Shown here: positions 16,144-26,037 of the stretch, in pieces | Layout of the letters: every line of letters starts with the position of its first letter | Position numbering within the stretch: position 1 is the first letter of the stretch | Assembly: GCA_002359215.1 (NCBI GenBank) | Contig: DEMN01000009.1 | Location: 21,002 to 85,001, forward strand | Origin: Flavobacteriales bacterium UBA2669 | GTDB lineage: Bacteria > Bacteroidota > Bacteroidia > Flavobacteriales_E > Vicingaceae | Length of the DNA stretch: 64,000 nt | Direction of reading: 5' to 3' | Notes under the pieces: generated by a model | The model's database searches: none | Told to the model about the DNA's origin: nothing | What the model saw: only the letters and a program-made list of their open reading frames with translations | Position numbers and translations under genes: made by a program

Positions 16144-18738
16144 ATGAAAAAAAATATACTCCTATCAATTGCATTATCAATAAGTTGTTTAATCGCAAAT
16201 GCGCAAGCTCCAGAAAAAATTAATTACCAAGCAGTAGCTAGAGATCTTTCCGGCACTCCATTAGTTAATCAATCATTGGTTGTTATTTTTCAGATACGAC
16301 AAGGCTCTCCAACAGGAACTTCGGTTTATACAGAAACTCATGCTAGTGTTAGTACAAACCAGTTTGGACTATTTACTGCTGAAATTGGTGGAGGAATTCC
16401 ATCAACAGGAACATTTGCCGGAATAAACTGGGGAGGTGGCTTACATTATTTAAGTGTTATTGTAGATGGAATGCCTATGGGGACTTCTCAATTACTTTCT
16501 GTTCCTTACGCTTTGTATGCGAAACAATCTGCAAATGGCCCTCAAGGAGCACCCGGGAAAAACAGCATTTCTATTGTTACACCTGAACCTACTGGAGCAA
16601 ACTGCCAAAATGGTGGAAACAAAATTGACGTTGGTACTGATGATAATGGAGATAATATGCTTCAACCTTTAGAAATTGATTTTACTTATTATGTTTGTAA
16701 TGGTGATAGTGGAAGTGCTTCTGGTGACAATTGGGGAAGCCAAGTAGTAATTACTCAAGGCAATAATATCTCAGGAGATGGTACTACTGCCAACCCATTA
16801 AATGTTTTTGATAATGACACCTCAGCAACCAACGAAATTCAAGATTTAAGCATTTCTGGAAATACCATTGGAATTACTGGAGGTACAGGAATTAATTTAA
16901 GCCCTACTGCACCTGGAACTGGCCAAGTACTTACATGGAATGGAACAGCATGGATAGCTCAAAACGCTGGTTCAGGAGCTGATAATTGGGGAACACAAGT
17001 AGTAATTTCAGACACAACACTTACAGGTGATGGAACTGCAGCTAATCCTCTTAGTGTAAATGGTGTTTTAACCGACAATCAGGATTTAACTTTAACTGGA
17101 AACACTTTATCATTAACCAACGACCCAACTCCAATAAATTTATCTCCTTATTTAGACAATACAGATTCCCAAACATTATCTATTAATGCCAATACTCTTT
17201 CTATTTCTAATGGTAATACGGTTACACTACCTTCTTCCCCTACCTATACTGCTGGAACAGGTATTAACTTAAGTGGTAATATTATTACTAATACAGCTCC
17301 TGACCAAACTGTTGTAATAAATAATGGTACTGGAATAAATGTTACTGGTACATATCCAAACTTTACTGTTGCAAACACTTCTCCTGCAAGTGGCATATCT
17401 GTAACAGGAACTGGCATGACATCCGTAACTGGTACTTCTCCTAATTTTACTGTAAATACACCTGCTCAAACATTAACTTACACTACCCCTAACTTAACTC
17501 TTTCAAATGGTGGTGGAACTGTTACTTTACCAACTTCTCCGTGGACAAAAACAGGTTCAAATATTCATCAAATATCGTTAACCGACAATGTTGGTATTGG
17601 TACAACAAATCCAGAACAAAAACTTGATGTTATTGGATATACAAGAATAGGAGCTGGGGCTGGCAACCCTAACATGGGTTTATTATTAGCAACTCCTGCT
17701 CCAGGTATTTCATTAATAAGAGCAGGAGGAAGAGCAACAACTGACTTTAGAATTGAACAAGATAACAATGCTCCTATGACTTTCCATACTAACAACACTG
17801 AAAGAATTAGAATAGATGGATTTGGAAATATTGGTATTGGTACAGCTACTCCTACAGAAAAATTACATATTCAAAATGGCAAATTTCGTATAAGTAATGG
17901 AGGAACAAGTGTGGCCGATTTATATCAAACAGGAACTCAAACAATGCTTGAAACAGGAAATGTGTTTGCTATATCTCCAAATGGTGGATCAACATCATTT
18001 ACAATAGATGATGGAAATGCTGATTTTTTTGTACAAGTTCGGATTCAAGACGGAACAGAAGGATTAAATAAAATTTTGACTTCAAATGCACTAGGATATG
18101 CTTCTTGGGTTGATTTAAATACCATTTCACCTGGAGCAACCGCATGGACAAAAACAGGAACGAATATATACCCAACAGTTTCTACCGATAATATTGGTAT
18201 TGGCACAACTACTCCATCTCAAAAACTTGATGTTGATGGTGGTGGAAGCATTGAAGTAGATGGCGAATATACTTATGAAACACCTAAAACTCATTTTTAC
18301 TCCGTTGCTGGTAATTCATTTGTAGGAACACGAGAAGGATTAGATTTATGGAATGCGTCATTAAATCTTATTTATGGACAATGGAGTTCCGGATCTGGAA
18401 CATATCCTATAGCTGTAGCTCCAGTAAATTTACCTGATGGAGCAATCATAACTGATGTTACTGCTTATATTTATGACAATGATGGAACTACAGCCTATCA
18501 ACCTCGAATAATTATGTATAAAATTAATATGGCTTCAGGTAGTTATGCAACAGTTGGAACTGCTATTTTAACTGGTAATTCAGCATCTACAACCCCACAA
18601 ACAGCATCTTTTTCACCAAACCATACTATAGACAATCAAGGAGCTTATTATTTAAAATTTCAAAGTGAGGGAAATGCAGGAAGTAATATTAGATTATATG
18701 GAGTAAGAATAACGTATACTGTAAATCAAGCTGATTAA
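16144..18738 (+). CDS. Tail-fibre-like surface protein with DUF7151-type module
   Basis: This 864-residue protein is probably secreted. The ATG at 16144 gives a signal peptide (MKKNILLSIALSISCLIANA). Then follow a conserved N-terminal domain (about 22-135, starting QAPEKINYQAVARDLSG and ending SVPYALYAKQSA), a short collagen-like GPQGAPGK, and a module with TGANCQNGG and YVCNG that fits DUF7151. The rest is a Gly/Thr/Asn-rich beta-structured region with repeats such as DNVGIGTTNPEQKLDV, the pattern of phage-tail-fibre-like proteins. No endosialidase chaperone or T9SS sorting domain is seen at its end. A paralogue follows 56 bases downstream. A role in adhesion is inferred from the family. Confidence 0.75.
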   Translation: MKKNILLSIALSISCLIANAQAPEKINYQAVARDLSGTPLVNQSLVVIFQIRQGSPTGTSVYTETHASVSTNQFGLFTAEIGGGIPSTGTFAGINWGGGLHYLSVIVDGMPMGTSQLLSVPYALYAKQSANGPQGAPGKNSISIVTPEPTGANCQNGGNKIDVGTDDNGDNMLQPLEIDFTYYVCNGDSGSASGDNWGSQVVITQGNNISGDGTTANPLNVFDNDTSATNEIQDLSISGNTIGITGGTGINLSPTAPGTGQVLTWNGTAWIAQNAGSGADNWGTQVVISDTTLTGDGTAANPLSVNGVLTDNQDLTLTGNTLSLTNDPTPINLSPYLDNTDSQTLSINANTLSISNGNTVTLPSSPTYTAGTGINLSGNIITNTAPDQTVVINNGTGINVTGTYPNFTVANTSPASGISVTGTGMTSVTGTSPNFTVNTPAQTLTYTTPNLTLSNGGGTVTLPTSPWTKTGSNIHQISLTDNVGIGTTNPEQKLDVIGYTRIGAGAGNPNMGLLLATPAPGISLIRAGGRATTDFRIEQDNNAPMTFHTNNTERIRIDGFGNIGIGTATPTEKLHIQNGKFRISNGGTSVADLYQTGTQTMLETGNVFAISPNGGSTSFTIDDGNADFFVQVRIQDGTEGLNKILTSNALGYASWVDLNTISPGATAWTKTGTNIYPTVSTDNIGIGTTTPSQKLDVDGGGSIEVDGEYTYETPKTHFYSVAGNSFVGTREGLDLWNASLNLIYGQWSSGSGTYPIAVAPVNLPDGAIITDVTAYIYDNDGTTAYQPRIIMYKINMASGSYATVGTAILTGNSASTTPQTASFSPNHTIDNQGAYYLKFQSEGNAGSNIRLYGVRITYTVNQAD
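16486..16712 (+). repeat. Near-identical tract shared with 19134-19360 (copy 1)
   Basis: This 227-base tract differs from the copy in the next gene at only two positions that I could find, both synonymous, while flanking homologous sequence differs at many synonymous sites. It covers the end of the N-terminal domain, the collagen-like piece and the DUF7151-type module. Confidence 0.9.
17030..17104 (+). repeat. Identical 75-base tract shared with 20146-20220 (copy 1)
   Basis: Seventy-five bases are identical to a segment of the paralogue, inside a longer less similar homologous block of about 250 bases that encodes the NGVLTDNQDLTLTGN stretch. Confidence 0.85.
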
Positions 18739-18794
18739 TTATTTTAAAAAAATATTATTTTATTTTTGTTTTTAGTAAAAACGTACCATTCAAC

Positions 18795-21700
18795 ATGAAA
18801 CAAATATCACTTTTTATTATTCTTTTGATTTTAGGAACAATGCTTAAAGCACAGGCTCCAGAAAAAATAAATTACCAAGCTGTTGCTAGGGATATATCTG
18901 GAAACCCATTAATTAATCAAACATTAAATGTTACTTATCAAATAAGACAAAGTTCTCCTACAGGAACCTCTGTATACACTGAAACACATACAGGCATCTC
19001 TACTAACCAGTTTGGTTTATTTACTGCCGAAATTGGAGGAGGAATTCCTTCTGTTGGAACATTTGCAGGAATAAACTGGGGAGCTGGTTTATATTATCTT
19101 TATGTTGAAGTAAATGGTGACCCTATAGGAAGTTCTCAATTACTTTCAGTTCCTTACGCTTTGTATGCGAAACAATCTGCAAATGGTCCTCAAGGAGCAC
19201 CCGGGAAAAACAGCATTTCTATTGTTACACCTGAACCTACTGGAGCAAACTGCCAAAATGGTGGAAACAAAATTGACGTTGGTACTGATGATAATGGAGA
19301 TAATATGCTTCAACCTTTAGAAATTGATTTTACTTATTATGTTTGTAATGGTGATAGTGGTGCAACTGGACTAGGTATTAATTGGATAGGAAATGGGACC
19401 AACTTTCCTCCTTCCCCTAATAATGAAAATGATGCATTTTATCATTCTATTCATAATACTTCCTACATTTATAATGGCACAATTTGGGATACCTTAGTAT
19501 CTGGAAATGTAGGTTCAGCAGGTTTTTGGTCACAAACAGGAAATACTATTTATAATAATAACAACTCCAACTCAGGAAATGTAAGCATAGGAACTACATT
19601 ATCTTTAAGTAAACTTACTGTTGGATCTATTGACTCCACTGTAGCCACTTTTATTGGTAATAACACAAATGTAGCTGTAATTACTGTTGCAAATGCCAAT
19701 GCATCTGGAACATCGGGAATTGCTTTTGTAAATGGAAGTAACTCAAATGCTTTTATGGCTTATTCACCTTCAAATAAAACTCTTTCAATACTCAATGGAG
19801 TAACTGATGGACATTTATACATCAATGCTGATAGTTCTATTATTAATCAATCATTGGTTATTGCCAATCAAGCTCAAAAAATTGCTAACCAAGCTCAATC
19901 TGCTATCTACAATAATACTGATACTATTTATAACTACTCTTCTACAGGGCTTATTATACATTCAAACTCAGGGTCGTTTTTAACCGATTCTTTATATGTT
20001 CTTGGAAATAATTTTTTAAACATCAACTGGATTTTAGCTAATGATGGAACTGGCCAGGCAAAATGGACAGATCCAAACACACTCGGGTTAGGTAACGACA
20101 ATTGGGGCACACAAGTTGTAATTTCAGATGCAACACTAAACGGAAATGGAACTGCAGCTAATCCTCTTAGTGTAAATGGTGTTTTAACCGACAATCAGGA
20201 TTTAACTTTAACTGGAAACATTTTATCATTAACCAACGATCCTACTCCAATAAATTTATCTCCTTATATAGACAATACTGATGCTCAAACGTTATCTATT
20301 AATGCCAATACTCTTTCTATTTCTAATGGAAATACGGTTACTTTACCAACTTCACCATGGACTAAAATAGGTACTACTTTGCATCCTGTCATAATTGGAG
20401 ATAATGTTGGTATTGGCACTTCTACTCCACTTGCCAAACTTCATGTAGAAGAAAACGCTTCAGCAGTTATGATATTAAAAGAAATTACTCCTACTAATGG
20501 AGCCGCTTTTGTAATGGAAAGTATGAATCAATACGTGTTACTTTCTAATGAAACCGGAATGTTTAGAATAGAGAATGCTACCAATTCTCTTCAACCTTTT
20601 AATATTAACCCATCAGGTCAAGTTGGCATTAATGGCTCACCTTTTTATTCTGAATTAGATGTTCATGGAAAAATTACCATGAGAAACGGGGCTACCAACG
20701 GTTATATTCCCGTATCAGATGCTAATGGTACCATGACGTGGACTGACCCTAATACTGTTTTAACTTTACCTCCAACACCTTGGACACTTAATGGAACAAA
20801 TATCCATCCTACCACTCTAACCAATAATGTAGGAATTGGGACAACCAATCCAAGTGTATTGTTAGATGTACAATCTCAAGTAAACACCACAGCCAATTTA
20901 TTTCAAATTAGGGACAACATTGCGGGTATAGCATTACAATTTTCTAGAAGTGCTATAACATTATTAGGGGCTACTAATGGATTTCGATTTAATTCTCCTA
21001 GTAACGATATTATATTTACAACAAATAATTTAAGTAGAATGACAATTCAAATGAATGGAGATATAGGTATGGGTACAACAACTCCTGCAATGAATTTACA
21101 TATTGGAGGAACTAATGGCATAATGATAAATGCGGCCGGTAGTACTGGTAATATTGGTGGGTTAGCTTTTAGAGAAGGCTACACTACATTAACTCGTCCT
21201 TTCCATTTAGGAATTGTTACCTATGATCATAGTTCAGGAGGAGCTGGATTTTCAGATGGACTAGTAGTCTCAGGTTATGATGGTATCGCTTTTACAACCG
21301 ATAATTCGGCAACATCAACCACAACATTATCAAATGTAAGAATGTTTATTAACCAAACAGGTAATGTTGGTATTGGAACAACTGCTCCCGGACTAATTCC
21401 AGGTGCTACAAAATATTTGAGTGTAGTTAATAATGGTCCTTATAACAATGCAAGTATTACCTCTTTAGAACTAAAAGGTAACACAAATGGCGGAAATTCT
21501 TTATCTTCAATGATAGATTTTATTAATGGATTAACGCCAACAAGTATTGCTAGAGTAAGTTCAGTAACTTCAGGAGCTTCTACTACTCAGGGACAACTAT
21601 TGTTTTCTACCAATGATGGTACATTATCTGAAAAAATGAGAATTACCCAAACAGGTAATGTTGGTATTGGAACAACTACTCCCGGTTCTTCATTAGAAAT

Positions 21701-22013
21701 AAATGGAGCTGTAACATATACTCCTGCAACTGCGGCTGCCGGAAATAGTGCATCTTATGCTTTAACCGTTGGTGATAGAAGTTATATTAGAGTCACGACT
21801 ACCTTTGGTGGAGCAACACTTGGTTCCATTTCAAATGGATTAAAGCCAGGACAACTTTTAATCATTGAAAATGTAGGTGGTTATCTATTTACCATAAATG
21901 ATGGTGCTGCAAATTTAAATATTGCAGGAAATGCTTTATTGTATAGTAATGATACTATTACATTAATATGGACAGGAAATAGATGGTTAGAAATTTCAAG
22001 GTCTGATAATTAA
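18795..22013 (+). CDS. Tail-fibre-like surface protein, paralogue of upstream gene
   Basis: This 1072-residue protein has the same order as its neighbour: signal peptide (about 1-18), QAPEKINYQAVARDISG domain, GPQGAPGK, DUF7151-type module ending YVCNG. A longer repeat region follows with at least six NVGIGTTxPxxxLxV-type units between about 540 and 970. The C-terminal 110 residues (from about ATAAAGNSASYALTVGDRSY to the end) form a compact module like those at the tips of phage-tail-like fibres. No T9SS sorting domain. Two tracts are nearly identical in DNA to the upstream gene, indicating gene conversion. The two genes are co-oriented 56 bases apart. Confidence 0.75.
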   Translation: MKQISLFIILLILGTMLKAQAPEKINYQAVARDISGNPLINQTLNVTYQIRQSSPTGTSVYTETHTGISTNQFGLFTAEIGGGIPSVGTFAGINWGAGLYYLYVEVNGDPIGSSQLLSVPYALYAKQSANGPQGAPGKNSISIVTPEPTGANCQNGGNKIDVGTDDNGDNMLQPLEIDFTYYVCNGDSGATGLGINWIGNGTNFPPSPNNENDAFYHSIHNTSYIYNGTIWDTLVSGNVGSAGFWSQTGNTIYNNNNSNSGNVSIGTTLSLSKLTVGSIDSTVATFIGNNTNVAVITVANANASGTSGIAFVNGSNSNAFMAYSPSNKTLSILNGVTDGHLYINADSSIINQSLVIANQAQKIANQAQSAIYNNTDTIYNYSSTGLIIHSNSGSFLTDSLYVLGNNFLNINWILANDGTGQAKWTDPNTLGLGNDNWGTQVVISDATLNGNGTAANPLSVNGVLTDNQDLTLTGNILSLTNDPTPINLSPYIDNTDAQTLSINANTLSISNGNTVTLPTSPWTKIGTTLHPVIIGDNVGIGTSTPLAKLHVEENASAVMILKEITPTNGAAFVMESMNQYVLLSNETGMFRIENATNSLQPFNINPSGQVGINGSPFYSELDVHGKITMRNGATNGYIPVSDANGTMTWTDPNTVLTLPPTPWTLNGTNIHPTTLTNNVGIGTTNPSVLLDVQSQVNTTANLFQIRDNIAGIALQFSRSAITLLGATNGFRFNSPSNDIIFTTNNLSRMTIQMNGDIGMGTTTPAMNLHIGGTNGIMINAAGSTGNIGGLAFREGYTTLTRPFHLGIVTYDHSSGGAGFSDGLVVSGYDGIAFTTDNSATSTTTLSNVRMFINQTGNVGIGTTAPGLIPGATKYLSVVNNGPYNNASITSLELKGNTNGGNSLSSMIDFINGLTPTSIARVSSVTSGASTTQGQLLFSTNDGTLSEKMRITQTGNVGIGTTTPGSSLEINGAVTYTPATAAAGNSASYALTVGDRSYIRVTTTFGGATLGSISNGLKPGQLLIIENVGGYLFTINDGAANLNIAGNALLYSNDTITLIWTGNRWLEISRSDN
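19134..19360 (+). repeat. Near-identical tract shared with 16486-16712 (copy 2)
   Basis: Second copy of the 227-base tract, with two differences from copy 1. Confidence 0.9.
20146..20220 (+). repeat. Identical 75-base tract shared with 17030-17104 (copy 2)
   Basis: Second copy of the 75-base identical segment within the repeat region. Confidence 0.85.
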
Positions 22014-22025
22014 ATTTTTTTAACT

Positions 22026-22751
22026 ATGAAAAAAATACTCTATATATTCATCTTATTCTCCTTGGGAGCAACTGCCCAAACCACTATTTCTAGACAAGCA
22101 ATTGGTGCTACGGGCGGTTACCAAACGGGAACTAACATTACACTTTCTTCCACAGTTGGAGAAGCTACTGTACAAACCTTATTTTCAACCTCTAAAATTC
22201 TAACACAAGGCTTTCAACAACCCGAAACTACTGCTGATTCTATTGTTACTTATGAAGTAATAAATGAATCTTGTAGAGGAGCTCAAAATGGTTCAATTTT
22301 TATTTCCAACGTATTAGGCTGCTCAGGTCCATATCAACTGATAATTAAAGCAGTTGATGACAGCGTAACCATTTGGGAAGCTGATAAACTCTCGGCTGGA
22401 ACATATAATGTGGAAATTACCGGAAACAACTGTTCTTATAACACACAAATTACTGTTGGAATTGATAATGATGAAGATTGTTTATTAAAATTCTATTCGG
22501 GAATTACACCTAACAACGATGGTAAAAATGATGTTTGGATTATAGAAAACATAGAACAATTTCCAGAAAATGAAGTGAAAATATTTAACCGTTGGGGAGA
22601 AGAAGTTTGGTATGGAGAAAATTACGATAATACTACCGTTGTTTGGGATGGAAGTAATAAAGGAGGAGATTTACTCTCAAGCTCCACTTATTTTTATATC
22701 GCTGATGTTGACGGAACGATTTACAAAGGCTGGGTAGAAATAACAAGGTAA
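22026..22751 (+). CDS. T9SS type B sorting domain protein
   Basis: This 241-residue secreted protein has a signal peptide (about 1-18). A segment at 20-65 (ISRQAIGATGGYQTG and TVGEATVQT, common near the N-terminus of small T9SS-associated proteins) and a short SprB-like or Ig-like stretch follow. The gliding-motility-associated C-terminal (CHU_C, type B) domain comes last, from about 155: ITPNNDGKNDVW, VKIFNRWGEEVW, WDGSNKGG and YKGWVEITR. Type B substrates are exported by the T9SS and need a PorP/SprF-type partner, which is the next gene. It lies 12 bases after the adhesin-like gene and may be the anchor or partner for those fibres. Confidence 0.88.
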   Translation: MKKILYIFILFSLGATAQTTISRQAIGATGGYQTGTNITLSSTVGEATVQTLFSTSKILTQGFQQPETTADSIVTYEVINESCRGAQNGSIFISNVLGCSGPYQLIIKAVDDSVTIWEADKLSAGTYNVEITGNNCSYNTQITVGIDNDEDCLLKFYSGITPNNDGKNDVWIIENIEQFPENEVKIFNRWGEEVWYGENYDNTTVVWDGSNKGGDLLSSSTYFYIADVDGTIYKGWVEITR

Positions 22752-22778
22752 TTTACAATTAATAATGAATAATTGAAA

Positions 22779-23687
22779 ATGAAAAAGATACTACTAATAC
22801 TAACGTTTATAATAAGCTTACAGGGTTTTGCTCAACAAGACCCTCAGTACAGTTTATATATGTTTAACCCTTTAGGCGTAAATCCCGGTTATGCCGGTAG
22901 TCGTGATGCTATCAGTGGCGTACTTGTCCACAGAAGTCAGTGGGTTGGTTTAGATGGAGCTCCTACAACACAAGTTTTGTCTATTCATTCTCCATTAAAA
23001 AACCAAAATATGGCGTTAGGATTTCAATTAATTAATGATAAAATTGGACCAAGAACAACCCAAGACATTTCATTGGTTTATGCTTATAAAATTAAATTAG
23101 GCAAAGGAAAACTAGCTTTCGGTTTAAGAGGGGGAATTTTAAACTACCAATACGATTGGGCTAAAATTGAATACCGCGACCAAGATGATGCTATTCCAGC
23201 TACTGCTAACGAAAGCTTTATATTACCCAACTTCGATTTTGGAATTTATTACAATACCAATAAATTTTATGCAGGAATTGCATTAGACCATCTTAATGAA
23301 GCTCAATACAACTTATCTGTTATAGATACTTCAACTTCTGTAGCAAAAAAACACATTAACGGAACCGCAACAATTGGAAGAGCTTTTGGTTTAACTGAAA
23401 AACTTACATTAAAAACTTCTGCCATAATGAGAGGTCAAAACAAACAAGGCTTCCTCGACATTAATGCCAGCATGTTATTTAATAATAAATTTCTATTCGG
23501 TATAACATTAACCTCTCGCCAAACTCTAATTTTCCTAACAGAATTTAACATATCTTCCCAATTTAAAATAGGCTACGCTTATGATTATACTGCCACCCAA
23601 CTTTCTAACGGAGGTTCTCACGAAATTTTTATTGGCTATGATTTCCTTAAGCATAAATCACAAGTTGTTTCACCTAGATATTTTTAA
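22779..23687 (+). CDS. porP: PorP/SprF family T9SS outer-membrane protein
   Basis: This 302-residue protein has a signal peptide (ending GFAQ) followed by the family signature QQDPQYSLYMFNPLGVNPGYAGSR in two parts and SQWVGLDGAP. Later segments alternate in the manner of an outer-membrane beta-barrel. PorP/SprF proteins attach type B substrates of the T9SS to the surface or help export them; the preceding gene encodes such a substrate. The ATG at 22779 is chosen over an in-frame TTG two codons upstream. A PorE-like gene follows 12 bases downstream. Confidence 0.92.
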   Translation: MKKILLILTFIISLQGFAQQDPQYSLYMFNPLGVNPGYAGSRDAISGVLVHRSQWVGLDGAPTTQVLSIHSPLKNQNMALGFQLINDKIGPRTTQDISLVYAYKIKLGKGKLAFGLRGGILNYQYDWAKIEYRDQDDAIPATANESFILPNFDFGIYYNTNKFYAGIALDHLNEAQYNLSVIDTSTSVAKKHINGTATIGRAFGLTEKLTLKTSAIMRGQNKQGFLDINASMLFNNKFLFGITLTSRQTLIFLTEFNISSQFKIGYAYDYTATQLSNGGSHEIFIGYDFLKHKSQVVSPRYF

Positions 23688-23699
23688 TAACGAAGATAG

Positions 23700-25997
23700 A
23701 TGATTTTAAAATATTACTTTTCTTTTATAACGTTTTTAGTATTAACTATTTCATGTTTTGCTCAACTTGAAAAAGCCAATGGCTATTTTGAACTAACCAA
23801 CTACCCTGAAGCAATAAAATATTACGAAAAAACATTAAAAAAAGACCCCAATAATGCTGAAGCACTCAGAAATATAGCTTTTTCTCATAAAAAACTTAAA
23901 AACTATACTGCCGCTGAAGAATATTATCAAAAAGCAACTTCTCTTAGCAACAATGTATTGGCTTCGGACCACCTACACTATGGTCAGGTATTAAAAAACA
24001 ATAACAAGCCTACTGAGGCAAAAAAACAATTCAATTTATTTTTAGAAAAAGAACCTAATAGCTTTCTAGGAAAAGTATTGCTCAACTCTATAGAAGAAAT
24101 TACAGTATGGGAAAAAGAAGAAAAAGCATTTGAAATAAACTTGGTTGAAAATATCAATTCCAAATATTCAGATTTTTGTGCTTTGGTTTATCAAGATGCG
24201 CTTATTTTTATTTCTGAAAGGCAAATAGATTTTGTAAATGAAAAAACCAATAGTTCTACCAACAGGCCTTATTTGTCTATTTTCTATTCTAAAAAAGAAA
24301 AGAACTTTGAGAAAGTTAAAGAGTTTTCTAACCAACTAAGCACCGAATATCATGATGGACCTGTTTCTATTAGTAAAGATGGAAACACCATATATTTTAC
24401 TCGCTCAATCAAAGGTGAATTATCAAAAAAATCAATCAACCATTCTAAAATTTACCAAGCATCTGCTAAAGGCAGTAAGTGGAAAGACATTACTCCTATG
24501 CCTTTTAATAGTGAAGATTATTCTGTTGCTCATCCTTGGATAACTGAAGATGGAAAAACATTATTTTTCACCTCTAACATGCCCGGAGGCTTCGGAGGAA
24601 TGGATTTATACATGAGTTCTAAAACCGGAGAAGAATGGGGGAAACCCGTAAACTTAGGTAAAGAAATTAATACTGCATTAGATGAAGTTTTTCCTTACAT
24701 AAAAGATACCTTATTTTATTTTGCCTCTGATGGACATGGTGGTTATGGCGGTTTAGACATTTATTCTATTATATTTAAAAATGGTAAAGCACTAGGAACC
24801 CCTGAAAATTTAAAAGCTCCTATTAACTCTCCTGCTGATGATTTTGGAATTACTTTTCAAGATAAGGATACAGGATATTTTTCATCGAACAGACCCGGAG
24901 GAATTGGAAGTGATGATATTTACAGCTTTAAATGGGAAGGTTTAGTTGAAAAAACAGCTATTACAGGGGTACTTCAATATGGAAAATTAACGGCCGACAA
25001 TACAAAAATAGATTTATTAGATGAAAATGACCAAGTAATTCAATCTACCACAACAGACGAAAATGGTAATTTCAAGTTTGATAAATTAAGCATGGACGAA
25101 AATTACCTCATTAAAATTGATGAATCTGATGAATCTAAACTCAACCAAGCAAAACTATACTTAACCAATTCAAAAGGTGAAAAAGTAATTTTAGCGAATA
25201 AACTAGATAAAGGAAAATTTACCTTTAAAGCTTTACCTTACACGTATTACGATGAATTAGAGTTATTAGAAGAAGTTGATGAAAGTTTATTAACCATCAA
25301 CATTTATGGTCAGGTATACAAAAAATTACCAGGCGATTATTCTGAAGGAATGGAAATTTTAATCCTTGATGAAGAAGGAAATGTTATAGGAAAAGCTCGT
25401 ACCGACAAAGATGGTAAATTTATTTTCGATAAACTTGCTCCAGACGAAGTTTATCTGTTTATGTTAGAAGAGGGTAACGATAATTTTAATGTAATTCTAT
25501 TAGATGAAAATGGTAAAGTGATAGATGCTGCCAAAAAATCTGATGGTAAATTTAAATACCTCAGATTAACTTCCGACAAAACCATTATTACCCTTATAAA
25601 CGAAATTGATGAAGTGATTAAAATTGCTGAAAATGAAAATTTTATCATCTCTAAAATTCTTTATGATTATGATTCTTATGAAATAAATGAACCTTCTAAA
25701 AAAGAGTTAGATAAACTGATTACCATCCTAAAGAAAAATAAAGATATTGGCGTTGAATTAAGCTCTCATACCGATGATATTGGTAGTGCTAGCTTCAACT
25801 TAAGTTTATCTCAAAAAAGAGCTGATGCTGCAGTAGAATATATTCTTTCTAAAGGAATTGAGAAAAAAAGAATTATTGCCAAAGGCTATGGAAAAGCTCA
25901 TCCTATTGCCCCTAACAAATTACCTAATGGTGATGACAACCCTGAGGGAAGAGCTAAAAATAGAAGAACTGAATTTAAAGTAATAAAACTTAAATAA
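23700..25997 (+). CDS. porE: PorE-like TPR/WD40/OmpA protein
   Basis: This 765-residue envelope protein has an N-terminal signal that could be type I or lipoprotein (VLTISC), TPR repeats at about 20-130 (YPEAIKYYEKTLKKDPNNAEA), PD40/WD40-like blades at about 150-415 (FTSNMPGGFGGMDLY, FSSNRPGGIGSDDIY), two beta-sandwich repeats at about 420-640 with TDENGNFKFDKL and TDKDGKFIFDKL, and a C-terminal OmpA domain (about 650-765) with HTDDIGS and NRRTEF that binds peptidoglycan. This order is that of PorE, which ties the T9SS outer-membrane complex to the cell wall. Being next to porP supports the reading. Confidence 0.85.
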   Translation: MILKYYFSFITFLVLTISCFAQLEKANGYFELTNYPEAIKYYEKTLKKDPNNAEALRNIAFSHKKLKNYTAAEEYYQKATSLSNNVLASDHLHYGQVLKNNNKPTEAKKQFNLFLEKEPNSFLGKVLLNSIEEITVWEKEEKAFEINLVENINSKYSDFCALVYQDALIFISERQIDFVNEKTNSSTNRPYLSIFYSKKEKNFEKVKEFSNQLSTEYHDGPVSISKDGNTIYFTRSIKGELSKKSINHSKIYQASAKGSKWKDITPMPFNSEDYSVAHPWITEDGKTLFFTSNMPGGFGGMDLYMSSKTGEEWGKPVNLGKEINTALDEVFPYIKDTLFYFASDGHGGYGGLDIYSIIFKNGKALGTPENLKAPINSPADDFGITFQDKDTGYFSSNRPGGIGSDDIYSFKWEGLVEKTAITGVLQYGKLTADNTKIDLLDENDQVIQSTTTDENGNFKFDKLSMDENYLIKIDESDESKLNQAKLYLTNSKGEKVILANKLDKGKFTFKALPYTYYDELELLEEVDESLLTINIYGQVYKKLPGDYSEGMEILILDEEGNVIGKARTDKDGKFIFDKLAPDEVYLFMLEEGNDNFNVILLDENGKVIDAAKKSDGKFKYLRLTSDKTIITLINEIDEVIKIAENENFIISKILYDYDSYEINEPSKKELDKLITILKKNKDIGVELSSHTDDIGSASFNLSLSQKRADAAVEYILSKGIEKKRIIAKGYGKAHPIAPNKLPNGDDNPEGRAKNRRTEFKVIKLK

Positions 25998-26037
25998 TTT
26001 TTCTTTTCTGCTAATTTTTTTAAACTAACTTTACCCT

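Noticed and set aside
16144..22013. Prophage tail-fibre genes
   Set aside because: Both proteins carry signal peptides and a conserved Bacteroidota N-terminal domain, and no capsid, portal or tail genes are near; they are cellular surface proteins with fibre-like repeats.
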